Shown one piece after another: positions 1 through 6,149 of a DNA stretch of 37,014 bases. The notes below the pieces were generated by a model, which was not told the DNA's origin, searched no databases, and saw only the letters and a program-made list of their open reading frames with translations. Position 1 is the first letter of the stretch. The number at the start of each line of letters is the position of its first letter. The position numbers and the translations under genes were made by a program. Source of the DNA: a virus; the IMG/VR virus record IMGVR_UViG_3300034093_001023, positions 1 to 37,014 of that record. One strand, given 5' to 3'.

Positions 1-339
1 CAACGTGTTTAGGTTAGCCAACAGTACAGTATCATTGGTAGTTGGAGTCATCATCACTGAATCTGTAGGCACTTTGATCAATCTATTATCGGCCTGCATG
101 GCTCTCAGCATGGGCCTGCCATCCGGAAATGGACGTATGTGCATCATCTCGCCAAACTCAAATGCTTCCTGAGCCTGATCAGTTTCTACCAATGTCATGA
201 TCGAATCATGATATTGATCTGGCAGTTGAGCCACAGGTAATACTAGAGCCATATTTGACTCTCCTGGCAGAGTTCTAAACACTACCAATACCTTGGCACC
301 TGTGTTTTGAATTCTACCTATGTGTTTTAAGCTTCTCAT
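1..339 (-). CDS. conserved phage protein, 3' end outside window
   Basis: An open frame of 113 codons starts at the ATG at 339 and runs off the left edge, so the C-terminus is missing. It begins MRSLKHIGRIQNTGAK and continues with an acidic segment (QAQEAFEFGEMM) and FPDGRPMLRAMQADNRL. I see no catalytic motif, signal peptide or membrane segment. It follows the gene at 340-579 directly, with 0 bases between, so it should be in the same operon. The sequence resembles small conserved proteins of T4-like marine phages as I remember them, but no function is known to me. It is a real gene because the frame is open, starts just after the upstream stop and has normal composition. Confidence 0.7.
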   Translation of the reverse strand, partial: MRSLKHIGRIQNTGAKVLVVFRTLPGESNMALVLPVAQLPDQYHDSIMTLVETDQAQEAFEFGEMMHIRPFPDGRPMLRAMQADNRLIKVPTDSVMMTPTTNDTVLLANLNTL

Positions 340-579
340 TTAGGCTTCCTTTTTAGATACAGCTTCAAGGAAGGAATTTAGTTTGTTGAAACTTTTACCA
401 ACTGCTTCCAATTCTGCTGCTTTGAACGCTCCTCTGCTTGTTGCAACTTCGATGATATTTTTCACAGCTAGCAGATCGCTGATATTTAAATCAGGACCTT
501 GTGCTGCTGGTGTATCTGTTGCCGCAGGCGCTGCTTCGGCTGGTGTCTCTACGACTTGTTTGTTAACTTCTTCTGACAT
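340..579 (-). CDS. small conserved phage protein, Ala-rich N-terminus
   Basis: 79 residues from MSEEVNKQ. The start at 579 is preferred over the longer frame beginning at 603 because AAGGAG lies six bases upstream of this ATG, and its first base is the last base of the previous stop (TAATG). Residues 10-30 are an Ala/Pro/Thr-rich, acidic, probably disordered arm. The rest (ISDLLAVKNIIEVATSRGAF, then FNKLNSFLEAV) is a compact helical domain. The same arrangement occurs in conserved hypothetical proteins of T4-like cyanophages as I remember them. No enzymatic motif is visible. Translation is probably coupled to the 579-848 gene. Function unknown. Confidence 0.75.
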   Translation of the reverse strand: MSEEVNKQVVETPAEAAPAATDTPAAQGPDLNISDLLAVKNIIEVATSRGAFKAAELEAVGKSFNKLNSFLEAVSKKEA

Positions 580-848
580 TAGTTTCTCCTTAGGTGTGGG
601 CATGCAAGCATGAAATAGGTTAATTCTTTTTGATCTTCGAAACCTACAAAATGTGAAGATCTCAAATTTCCACTCTTATCCAGAGCAGGCTTTTTACAGA
701 TATAATATCTGCCTTTGAGCTTGATCTTGATCCAGTCTTCAATGCCTTCAAATATCTCAGAATCTGTGATATTCAATTCAGTGAAATGTGGAGCTACAGT
801 CTTCAGCTTGCGCTGTTGTAGTACGTCCATTGGATTAAGGTCAAACAT
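579..848 (-). CDS. conserved phage hypothetical protein (89 aa)
   Basis: 89 residues starting MFDLNPMDVLQQRKLK. The middle reads EDWIKIKLKGRYYICKKPAL and the end FEDQKELTYFMLACPHLRR, an alpha/beta pattern with no catalytic motif that I recognise. No Shine-Dalgarno sequence precedes the ATG. Instead a perfect TATAAATA box ends nine bases before it, so the late transcript should begin about three bases upstream of the start codon. The stop overlaps the ATG of the 340-579 gene by one base. It is probably a late or virion-associated small protein; the function is unknown. Confidence 0.7.
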   Translation of the reverse strand: MFDLNPMDVLQQRKLKTVAPHFTELNITDSEIFEGIEDWIKIKLKGRYYICKKPALDKSGNLRSSHFVGFEDQKELTYFMLACPHLRRN

Positions 849-856
849 AGTGAAAA

Positions 857-864
857 TATTTATA
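857..864 (-). promoter_or_regulatory. T4-type late promoter box TATAAATA
   Basis: Exact TATAAATA on the minus strand, in the 24-base gap upstream of the gene starting at 848. In T4 this box sits at -13 to -6 and is read by gp55 with gp33 and the sliding clamp. By that geometry the start site is near 851, giving a leader of about three bases. Confidence 0.6.
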
Positions 865-872
865 CGGTGGGA

Positions 873-1271
873 TTATTTGGGGGTGGATTCTTGGCTAAGT
901 CTTTTGCTCATGGCTCTGTTGTGCCCTAGCTTTCTAACATCTCCACTGAGCAGATACAGTTCAAAAGCAGCTTTTTCTTTCATTACTATGATGTGTTTTT
1001 TATTGACAAAAAATGGTGAATCAATATAATTATCTAACCAAAGTAGCACTTGCGGAGTAAATGCAAATTCTTTGGGAAACTCTATCTTGTAAGTTTTTAT
1101 TTTAGCATACTCTTCAATGAATTCCAAGGCCTGGTCAGTCAATCTCAATCCTCCTTGTTTTTTATTTCTAAAACTCCACCACCATAAGGCTTTATAGTCT
1201 TTGATATTTTTTTCATTGACGGGTAGTTCTGCTGCCTGTAAGAACGCCTTGGTATAGGCATCTTTGTTCAT
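873..1271 (-). CDS. conserved phage hypothetical protein with WWWSFRNK motif
   Basis: 132 residues. The recognisable part is a Trp-rich motif near residues 29-35 (LWWWSFRNKKQGGLRLT), followed by IEFPKEFAFTPQVLLWLDNYID and a basic C-terminus (KLGHNRAMSKRLSQ). I recall similar proteins across T4-like cyanophages and pelagiphages, always annotated as hypothetical. There is no signal peptide or membrane helix. The start at 1271 lies one base after the stop of the upstream gene at 1273. Function unknown. It may be structural or regulatory, and nothing in the sequence decides this. Confidence 0.75.
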   Translation of the reverse strand: MNKDAYTKAFLQAAELPVNEKNIKDYKALWWWSFRNKKQGGLRLTDQALEFIEEYAKIKTYKIEFPKEFAFTPQVLLWLDNYIDSPFFVNKKHIIVMKEKAAFELYLLSGDVRKLGHNRAMSKRLSQESTPK

Positions 1272-1272
1272 A

Positions 1273-1557
1273 TCATTTAATCTCTTCGCCAGAGGTGAGT
1301 TTGAAAACTGCGAAGTCTTTGGTCTTAAACAGTCTGTTCAATTTTTTAGCAAGATTGTGTGCGTGACCGGGATTTGAAAATGAAACTTTTTTATATTTTG
1401 GTCCCGGATAGCTGGCTACAAGACTACCGCTTTTGAGATTGAATGGTTGGCCGTTATAGAACACAGCCCAGATAGCTTCCGAGTCAAGAATCTGCTCAAT
1501 CTTGTAGGTTTCCTTACTAGCATATTCTAAAAGAATTTTTGGTTTGGGTCTGCTCAT
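1273..1557 (-). CDS. conserved phage hypothetical protein (94 aa)
   Basis: 94 residues, basic, starting MSRPKPKILLEYASKETYK. The beta-rich pattern (AIWAVFYNGQPFNLKSGS, then KKVSFSNPGHAHNLAKKLN) suggests a small nucleic-acid-associated or capsid-associated fold. No catalytic motif is seen. AGGA lies about eight bases before the ATG, within the loop of an inverted repeat whose 3' arm reaches the start codon, so translation may depend on RNA structure. A late-type CATAAATA box lies just upstream. Function unknown. Confidence 0.75.
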   Translation of the reverse strand: MSRPKPKILLEYASKETYKIEQILDSEAIWAVFYNGQPFNLKSGSLVASYPGPKYKKVSFSNPGHAHNLAKKLNRLFKTKDFAVFKLTSGEEIK

Positions 1558-1583
1558 ATACGTGTTCCTAATTAACCACGTAT
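1558..1583 (-). promoter_or_regulatory. inverted repeat enclosing the ribosome binding site
   Basis: Arms ATACGTG (1577-1583 on the minus reading) and CACGTAT (1558-1564) are perfectly complementary and flank a 12-base loop. The loop carries AGGA, the Shine-Dalgarno of the gene starting at 1557. The hairpin could limit or time translation of that gene. This is inference from sequence only. Confidence 0.35.
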
Positions 1584-1584
1584 A

Positions 1585-1592
1585 TATTTATG
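1585..1592 (-). promoter_or_regulatory. late promoter-like box CATAAATA
   Basis: CATAAATA on the minus strand, one base from the T4 late consensus, followed by TATA. It lies in the 42-base gap upstream of the 1273-1557 gene, immediately before the inverted repeat, so a transcript from it would begin with that hairpin. Confidence 0.45.
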
Positions 1593-1599
1593 TTTTTTT

Positions 1600-1848
1600 T
1601 TAGAACTGACCGCCGTCGAATTTAACGTCTATTTGTGTAGTAGATTCTTTGATTACTGCCAGCATTTGATGTATTTCGCTAACAGTTTTACCTAACTTCG
1701 CAGTCATCAGTGCTAACTCTGCAGTTAGTTCACGTGCTTCTTGTAAACTCATACGTATTTCTTTCTGCTGGCTACGTTCTGCCACCTGAGTGCGTTGGAT
1801 AAGCTTCTGTATAGTTGGTAATGTATCTGGTAAGTTATTTTGTGACAT
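1600..1848 (-). CDS. small helical (coiled-coil) phage protein
   Basis: 82 residues, almost entirely predicted helix: LPTIQKLIQRTQVAERSQQ, then RMSLQEARELTAELALM and KLGKTVSEIHQMLAVI with a heptad-like spacing of hydrophobic residues, ending IDVKFDGGQF. This helical body with a short beta C-terminus recurs in T4-like marine phages as I remember them, but has no known function. The start overlaps the end of the gene at 1835 by 14 bases. It might be a structural connector or a core component, but nothing proves it. Confidence 0.75.
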   Translation of the reverse strand: MSQNNLPDTLPTIQKLIQRTQVAERSQQKEIRMSLQEARELTAELALMTAKLGKTVSEIHQMLAVIKESTTQIDVKFDGGQF

Positions 1849-2311
1849 TAGCCAATACCTGTTTCATTTCTAGATCAGTCTTGAATGGTCCTTTGTAAGC
1901 ATATCTTTCAAGAGTGATTTTTTTAGGACAAAAGCTCTTGACCCATCCCTTCTCAAACTTTATACAATAGTACCCTGCACAGTATAGGCTCTTGGAATCA
2001 CTGCTCTTTGTGAATAGAGGAAGTTTCTTACGAATGTCAAACATGGCATTGTGCGGCTCGGCACTAGTGGCATATCCATGCACTTCATTAGGCAATGATG
2101 TGTCGGCTTCTTTAACAATCTTTACCGTGAAAAACTTTTTACCAAATTGTTTAGTTAAACTATCTTTGGTGTCATAAATCTTTACACCTTCTTCATTGCT
2201 CATGAAAAATCTATTGTCATCATCTTTTCTTAGAGTAGCAATCTTCTCTCCATTCGATTCTACGATCCAAAATTTATTTGCTATGATAGGTTTAGCATGT
2301 ATGTCTGTCAT
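1835..2311 (-). CDS. conserved phage hypothetical protein with SKSLYCAGYY motif
   Basis: 158 residues from MTDIHAKP. An in-frame ATG at 2380 is possible, but GGGAG five bases upstream of the 2311 ATG and the overlap of the longer form with the upstream nuclease gene favour 2311. The C-terminal half carries the conserved string DIRKKLPLFTKSSDSKSLYC followed by AGYYCIKFEKGWVKSFCPK. I remember this pattern as a widespread hypothetical protein in cyanophages. Cysteines are present but not in a clear zinc-binding arrangement. Function unknown. The position just downstream of the FEN nuclease suggests co-expression with replication genes. Confidence 0.75.
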   Translation of the reverse strand: MTDIHAKPIIANKFWIVESNGEKIATLRKDDDNRFFMSNEEGVKIYDTKDSLTKQFGKKFFTVKIVKEADTSLPNEVHGYATSAEPHNAMFDIRKKLPLFTKSSDSKSLYCAGYYCIKFEKGWVKSFCPKKITLERYAYKGPFKTDLEMKQVLANVTK

Positions 2312-2354
2312 TGTTTTCTCCCAACAGGTGTCTGTTTTAATTTCACAGGTGTCT

Positions 2355-3362
2355 TCATACTGACAAGGTTTGAGTTTCATTCACGTATCTCGCATTGAGT
2401 GGTTCTGCATAACTCTGTGCCTGATCAGCAATCTTTTTCAAATCCCACAGATTACAGAACTTGATTAATCTTATACCAACTTGACTCACATTCTTTTGTT
2501 CGGCAGTAGCAGTAGTAATGGTGTTTACAATTATCTCTTTGATGTTATCAGGCTGATGTGTTAAATCGATAAGTCGACGATTGCGTTCATAATCTTCTAA
2601 CACACGATGTTCTACACCATTGTGGTCAGACCATCTCTGAAGCATGAGATTGTTCCACGCATATCCTTTGCTTGTACGATCTTCGAACGCTTCAGTAAGA
2701 CCCACTTTTTTGCTTGTGCCTTTAGTACGTACACCCGGATACGCTGAGAAGACATTATCACTGGTATCACCACGCATACATTTTTCGAACAGGAGCCATT
2801 CTGGATTAGGGGCTGGCTTGGGCTCTTGTGTTTTCTTGTCAATGACCGGTTTGCCTTTGTCATCAAAGATTCCTTGGTGTGTGATAGTGGTTTCCATTAC
2901 ACCGTTGTACTGTGTGACATTGGGTGCAATTAATTGGACAAAGTCTGTGTCTGTGCTGATAATCACGTGTTTGTCATTTGGATGTGTTTGTATCCAACCA
3001 GCAATTAAATCATCTGCTTCTAACTGCGGATTTTGTAGCACAGTACAGTTGGTCTTATCTGTGATAAAGTCTTTGAATGTATCAAATGCTTCCCAAAAGA
3101 TTTTTTCTTCGTCTGCTTCTTTTTCTGTGTGTGCGGCACGTTGAGCAGCACGTTGAGCTTTGTAAGGAGTATAATAGTCTTTACGCCAGCTACGTCCCTC
3201 TAAACAGAATATGACATGACTGCCTTCAAACTGCTGCCAAGCCTTGCGAATACTGTTTAATGTGATGTGAAATGCCATGCCTAGTTTGATATCAGCGTCA
3301 CCGTTGATAACGTGACGAGCACGAAAGAATGTGTTTGCTGTATCAACTAAGATATAATTCAT
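2355..3362 (-). CDS. rnh: 5'-3' exonuclease / flap endonuclease (T4 RNase H-like)
   Basis: 335 residues of the FEN/PIN superfamily that in T4 (RNase H) removes RNA primers and flaps from lagging-strand fragments. The acidic metal ligands are visible in order: D7 in ILVDTAN, E115/D117/D118 in QLEADDLIAGW, D138/D140 in ISTDTDFVQL, and D199/D202 in MRGDTSDN. The basic arch is SWRKDYYTPYKAQR (residues 58-71). The usual Asp before the arch is Glu55 here (CLEGRSWRK). After the active site a helix-hairpin-helix-like region (YPGVRTKGTSKKVGLTEAF) should bind the duplex. Length matches T4 RNase H (305). The start overlaps the upstream gene by four bases. Confidence 0.9.
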   Translation of the reverse strand: MNYILVDTANTFFRARHVINGDADIKLGMAFHITLNSIRKAWQQFEGSHVIFCLEGRSWRKDYYTPYKAQRAAQRAAHTEKEADEEKIFWEAFDTFKDFITDKTNCTVLQNPQLEADDLIAGWIQTHPNDKHVIISTDTDFVQLIAPNVTQYNGVMETTITHQGIFDDKGKPVIDKKTQEPKPAPNPEWLLFEKCMRGDTSDNVFSAYPGVRTKGTSKKVGLTEAFEDRTSKGYAWNNLMLQRWSDHNGVEHRVLEDYERNRRLIDLTHQPDNIKEIIVNTITTATAEQKNVSQVGIRLIKFCNLWDLKKIADQAQSYAEPLNARYVNETQTLSV

Positions 3363-3799
3363 AGATTGTCTTTCTTTACTGTTTTAATATCAATTAGGCC
3401 TGTGTTTACAGGACCGCCAAAATCGCCATCAACTACTACATTAGCACACAGTTCACGGAACCAACGATCTATGATTTCTTCGTCCTTGTCTCCGTCTTCA
3501 CCGTATCCCTCTTGCTTTAATTTTAACACAAAAAGGTCGTTCCAGTCAAGTTCAAAAAAGCCATTACGCACATTATCTTTATTGACATGTGTTTCGAGTA
3601 CACCCACCCAAGGTTCTTTTTTACGTGTTGCACGTTCTTTTGGTGATAGTTTGGCCTGCGTTTCTGCTTCTGTAGCACGTTCAGCAGCGGCAGTGGCTGC
3701 TTTGGCTGTTTCAGCAGCTTCGGCTGCGATACCTATAGATCGTTCTGCTTCTGCTCTAATCTTGTCAATACCAAATAACTTTTCAATCCATTTATTCAT
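3359..3799 (-). CDS. conserved phage protein with Ala-rich helical N-terminus
   Basis: 146 residues in two parts. Residues 14-52 form a long Ala/Glu-rich helix (IAAEAAETAKAATAAAERAT), then a basic linker (SPKERATRKKEPW). The C-terminal domain contains VLETHVNKDNVRNGFFELDW and an acidic stretch (EGYGEDGDKDEEIIDRWFRE). The C-terminal part resembles a conserved T4-like cyanophage protein of unknown function. The stop overlaps the FEN start (ATGA), which suggests co-translation with the nuclease. No enzyme motif is present. Confidence 0.75.
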   Translation of the reverse strand: MNKWIEKLFGIDKIRAEAERSIGIAAEAAETAKAATAAAERATEAETQAKLSPKERATRKKEPWVGVLETHVNKDNVRNGFFELDWNDLFVLKLKQEGYGEDGDKDEEIIDRWFRELCANVVVDGDFGGPVNTGLIDIKTVKKDNL

Positions 3800-4107
3800 T
3801 ATGTTCCCAACCCGTAGTGTAATTTAGCCAATGTATTAGGATCAAGAGTAGCTGGATCTTTTTGACTCATCACTTCTCTCCATTTCTTATATGCTCGAGA
3901 ACCGTCTCCCTTAGCTTTAACTCGTTGCCCGCATTCGTTACAAGCATGGAATGCTGATACGAAGTCTTTTCCCTTATCAGTAACAAATACTTCAAAATCC
4001 TCAACAGTAAATTTATCAACGCACCCATTAAATGTGCATCTAACCTGCATAGTCTTAGGATCGATAAAACTAATATCTTCCTTCTTTTTTGCCATACGTT
4101 TAACCAT
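3799..4107 (-). CDS. small Cys/His protein, possible zinc ribbon
   Basis: 102 residues from MVKRMAKKKEDISF. I place the start at 4107 because it overlaps the queE stop as TAATG and GGGGA lies upstream; an ATG at 4119 is also in frame. Candidate metal ligands are C24 and C29 (CTFNGC) and H55, C57 and C60 (HACNECGQR), a CxxxxC...HxCxxC set that could hold one zinc ion. The C-terminus is PATLDPNTLAKLHYGLG. I recall similar phage hypotheticals. It could be a small nucleic-acid-binding or regulatory factor. It sits directly downstream of queE and is probably cotranscribed with it. Confidence 0.7.
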   Translation of the reverse strand: MVKRMAKKKEDISFIDPKTMQVRCTFNGCVDKFTVEDFEVFVTDKGKDFVSAFHACNECGQRVKAKGDGSRAYKKWREVMSQKDPATLDPNTLAKLHYGLGT

Positions 4108-4961
4108 TATGTTCCCCATTCATTTTTAAACAGTGGTACCTGCAGTCTATCACTGTATCGTAATCCCATCTTCATTGCTAGTTCAGCAACACGGCGATTA
4201 TTTAGTGTGTATACACTTTCAACACCGCCCACAGGCATGAGATAGCAATGTCCAGTGAATCCTTCTGCACGATATATATCTAAAGTTTCTAACGCTTCTT
4301 CGGCATCTTCTTCTGTGGCTATTACAAATTTAAGATAGGTATGCCCAGCTTCTTGATATTCACAAACAACATCCGGCTTTATGGCTTCGTGTCTAGCTTC
4401 GCCCGAACAACTGAGCTTGGCACTGACACTAAACGTAACCTCTCTATCCCACGCAGTAGCGGTCCACTCTCCTAGATAGTGTTTAAACTCTGGAGTTAGC
4501 TTTTGAGTACCGTTTGTTTCGAAAGTAATTTCTTTAAGACTACGCATACTTTCGTGCTCTAACAGGTCCGGATAAGCACGTTGCCAACCTAGCAAGGGCT
4601 CGCCACCTGTGATAACTAAGTGTTCTTCTTTCCAGTGATCCTGTGGAAGAATTTCCATAATGCGATCTGTAATTGCTTCACTAGTAAGCATTGGACTAAG
4701 ATTCTTAAAGTCAGGATGCCAGCTTGCATAACTATCACAACCTGTGCTAACTAGTGGCAGCTCTTTGTAATCCTTAAAAGGATGCATAGCATTCATAACT
4801 GCGATGTTGTCTGCTTCCGTACTTAGTTCACCACGTGGCATACCAAAGCCAGCACATTTAAAGTTACAACCAAATGTGCGTAGAAACACAGAAGGAACAC
4901 CCATATAGCGTCCTTCACCTTGTATGCTGTAGAACAGCTCTGCGATTTTAATTTTGCTCAT
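4107..4961 (-). CDS. queE: QueE-like radical SAM, 7-carboxy-7-deazaguanine synthase
   Basis: 284 residues. QueE converts 6-carboxytetrahydropterin to 7-carboxy-7-deazaguanine using SAM and a [4Fe-4S] cluster. Visible marks are SIQGEGRYMGVPSVFLRTFG (12-31), the first two cluster cysteines C32 and C36, TGGEPLLGW (118-126), and ETNG. The third cysteine is not two residues after C36 as in the usual CX3CX2C. The next candidate is C75 in STGCDSYASW, where CDSY resembles the typical CDTxYS, so about 36 residues appear inserted into the cluster loop (GMPRGELSTEADN region). It is preceded by a perfect sigma70 promoter that would make a leaderless mRNA. It partners with FolE, the QueD-like protein and the DpdA-like enzyme in this window. 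Confidence 0.85.
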   Translation of the reverse strand: MSKIKIAELFYSIQGEGRYMGVPSVFLRTFGCNFKCAGFGMPRGELSTEADNIAVMNAMHPFKDYKELPLVSTGCDSYASWHPDFKNLSPMLTSEAITDRIMEILPQDHWKEEHLVITGGEPLLGWQRAYPDLLEHESMRSLKEITFETNGTQKLTPEFKHYLGEWTATAWDREVTFSVSAKLSCSGEARHEAIKPDVVCEYQEAGHTYLKFVIATEEDAEEALETLDIYRAEGFTGHCYLMPVGGVESVYTLNNRRVAELAMKMGLRYSDRLQVPLFKNEWGT

Positions 4962-5139
4962 TGTTTATTATACCTTTATGTATGAAATTTGTCAAGTCCT
5001 CTTTGACCAGGCTCCACGAACCATCGTTGTTATCAATCCAATTTAAACAATCACCTTCTTTCCAACCAGCCTCGTCTAATAAATCCTGCGGCAACGATAG
5101 TATACCATCTTCTTCAACAGTCACGGTCCATGATTTCAT
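4948..5139 (-). CDS. AbrB/MazE-type swapped-hairpin DNA-binding protein
   Basis: 63 residues with the AbrB/SpoVT-like pattern of about 45 residues: WTVTVEEDGILSLPQDLLDEAGW (positions 4-26, with the typical LP..LL...GW) followed by KEGDCLNWIDNNDGSWSLV. These form two-strand swapped-hairpin dimers that bind DNA; family members are transition regulators or antitoxins. No toxin gene lies next to it, so a phage transcription regulator is more likely than an antitoxin. Its end overlaps the queE start by 14 bases and the queE promoter lies within it. The start overlaps the upstream stop as ATGA. Confidence 0.75.
   Translation of the reverse strand: MKSWTVTVEEDGILSLPQDLLDEAGWKEGDCLNWIDNNDGSWSLVKEDLTNFIHKGIINNEQN
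4967..4995 (-). promoter_or_regulatory. perfect sigma70 promoter TTGACA-N17-TATAAT for queE
   Basis: On the minus strand the -35 TTGACA is at 4995-4990 and the -10 TATAAT at 4972-4967, separated by exactly 17 bases. It lies inside the 3' end of the AbrB-like gene. Five bases separate the -10 from the queE ATG, so the expected start site (6-7 bases after the -10) falls on or next to the A of the ATG. Confidence 0.75.
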
Positions 5140-5354
5140 GTTGTATACCCCATGCTATCAGGATTTCTTTTACGTTCTTCATCTAGCCGCTCTTTGATCA
5201 TTTTCCTACATTCTACTCTAACCTGAGGAGGGATATCTGGATGAAAGTCTAAGTCTCTACAATTATAGTATCTGCCAGGCGGTTCACCCCAGTTGTTGAT
5301 GGCAATTAAAAAAACTGCTATAAACGCCGCAATGACTATTAAGATATTTTTCAT
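5136..5354 (-). CDS. small single-pass membrane or secreted protein
   Basis: 72 residues from MKNILIVIAAFIAVFLIAI, a hydrophobic segment at residues 3-20 that is either a signal anchor or an uncleaved signal peptide. The remainder is polar and would lie in the periplasm: YYNCRDLDFHPDIPPQVRVE, then CRKMIKERLDEERKR. Its two cysteines could form a disulphide. The start at 5354 is chosen because it overlaps the previous stop (ATGA); the ATG at 5381 would extend it by nine polar residues. I recall similar small proteins in cyanophages. Function unknown. Confidence 0.7.
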   Translation of the reverse strand: MKNILIVIAAFIAVFLIAINNWGEPPGRYYNCRDLDFHPDIPPQVRVECRKMIKERLDEERKRNPDSMGYTT

Positions 5355-5551
5355 ATATAGTCGCTGACTAATAGTTGGCATATGAGTCCTTGATGATCGT
5401 CGTCAAATACAAAATTCATATAGGTGTCTGTTAACTCTGTGGTGTATTTGTCCCCAGGTAATCCGAACCGTTCTATGATTGATACCGTGATTTCGTCCCA
5501 AACAGGAATACTACCTGCCTTGGGACTCCACGGTACATGCACAGTTACCAT
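5351..5551 (-). CDS. small conserved phage protein (66 aa)
   Basis: 66 residues, MVTVHVPWSPKAGS followed by WDEITVSIIERFGLPGDKYT and a C-terminal beta segment (YMNFVFDDDHQGLICQLLV). The mixed alpha/beta pattern resembles a small conserved cyanophage hypothetical protein. No catalytic motif is visible. It overlaps the HIT gene upstream by seven bases and the membrane protein downstream by four, so it is embedded in one operon. Function unknown. Confidence 0.7.
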   Translation of the reverse strand: MVTVHVPWSPKAGSIPVWDEITVSIIERFGLPGDKYTTELTDTYMNFVFDDDHQGLICQLLVSDYI

Positions 5552-5925
5552 TTTCTATAGTTGCCTCTTTCTGGAATAACATGTCGAACCCCGCCTGTGG
5601 GATCTTCCATGTCACCGTTGCGTCTGGGAATTAAATGAACATGCGGATAAGGTACAGTCTGTCCAGCTGCCTCTCCCCAATTTATTCCAATATTGAATCC
5701 GTCCCATTCACCACTGTTAACTTTTTCTTGACCAAGTCTAAGTGCGTCAGCAAAACAATCTTCAATAACGCCCACGGCTGAATATTTAGGTACGAACAAC
5801 AAATGTCCTTCTGTTACAGGATACTTATCTTTAAAAACAACCACGTGAAAGTCGTCTTGTACAACATCATTCCACGGTGCTTGTCCTGCATCACGTGCAT
5901 CATCTAATGAATAATGTAGATTCAT
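5545..5925 (-). CDS. HIT-family nucleotide hydrolase-like protein
   Basis: 126 residues. HIT proteins hydrolyse or transfer nucleotides at the alpha phosphate through a histidine triad. Here the core is GEAAGQTVPYPHVHLIPRR (84-102). It keeps the last two histidines (H95, H97, with H95 as the likely nucleophile), but the first triad position is Y93. The N-terminal strand KYPVTEGHLLFVPKYSA (34-50) is typical. The C-terminus GGVRHVIPERGNYRKW is like that of phage HIT proteins I remember. It lies among nucleotide-metabolism genes and may clean up nucleotidyl intermediates. The substrate is unknown. Confidence 0.85.
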   Translation of the reverse strand: MNLHYSLDDARDAGQAPWNDVVQDDFHVVVFKDKYPVTEGHLLFVPKYSAVGVIEDCFADALRLGQEKVNSGEWDGFNIGINWGEAAGQTVPYPHVHLIPRRNGDMEDPTGGVRHVIPERGNYRKW

Positions 5926-6149
5926 CGTTTGTATTCCTGTTTTTCTTTGGGAAGATCGTCTTCTCGAATAACAAACTCACGGCCGCCTAAACTGCCAACA
6001 AATGCTCGAGTACGTTCAGCGTAGGCCAATCGAAGTTTAATAGTTTGAAATGCCACTTCTAAAAATGCTTTGGGCTTGTAATTTAGTACATGCATATCAA
6101 AATCTTTGCCATTATCAGTACAATGCACTTTGATCTGTGTATCAATCAT
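5922..6149 (-). CDS. small conserved phage protein (75 aa)
   Basis: 75 residues from MIDTQIKVHCTDNGKDFDMH. The start at 6149 overlaps the upstream stop as ATGA and has GGTGG upstream; the frame also opens at 6170. Continues HVLNYKPKAFLEVAFQTIKL and ends in a charged tail (DDLPKEKQEYKR). No enzymatic motif. The position between the phosphoribosyltransferase and the HIT gene suggests coexpression with nucleotide genes only. Function unknown. Confidence 0.7.
   Translation of the reverse strand: MIDTQIKVHCTDNGKDFDMHVLNYKPKAFLEVAFQTIKLRLAYAERTRAFVGSLGGREFVIREDDLPKEKQEYKR

Noticed and set aside
1591-1600. A-run on the minus strand after the 1600-1848 gene as a terminator
   Set aside because: Terminators need a U-run after a hairpin; here the run is A on the coding strand and no hairpin precedes it.
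2312-2380. Upstream extension of the 1835-2311 protein
   Set aside because: Would overlap the FEN gene and lacks a Shine-Dalgarno, while 2311 has GGGAG at proper spacing.
2644-3144. Plus-strand open frame of 166 codons opposite the FEN nuclease
   Set aside because: It is antisense to a gene with clear catalytic motifs, lacks a Shine-Dalgarno and has shadow-like composition.
4948-5139. Toxin-antitoxin pair with the AbrB/MazE-like protein
   Set aside because: No toxin-like gene adjoins it; neighbours are queE and a membrane protein.
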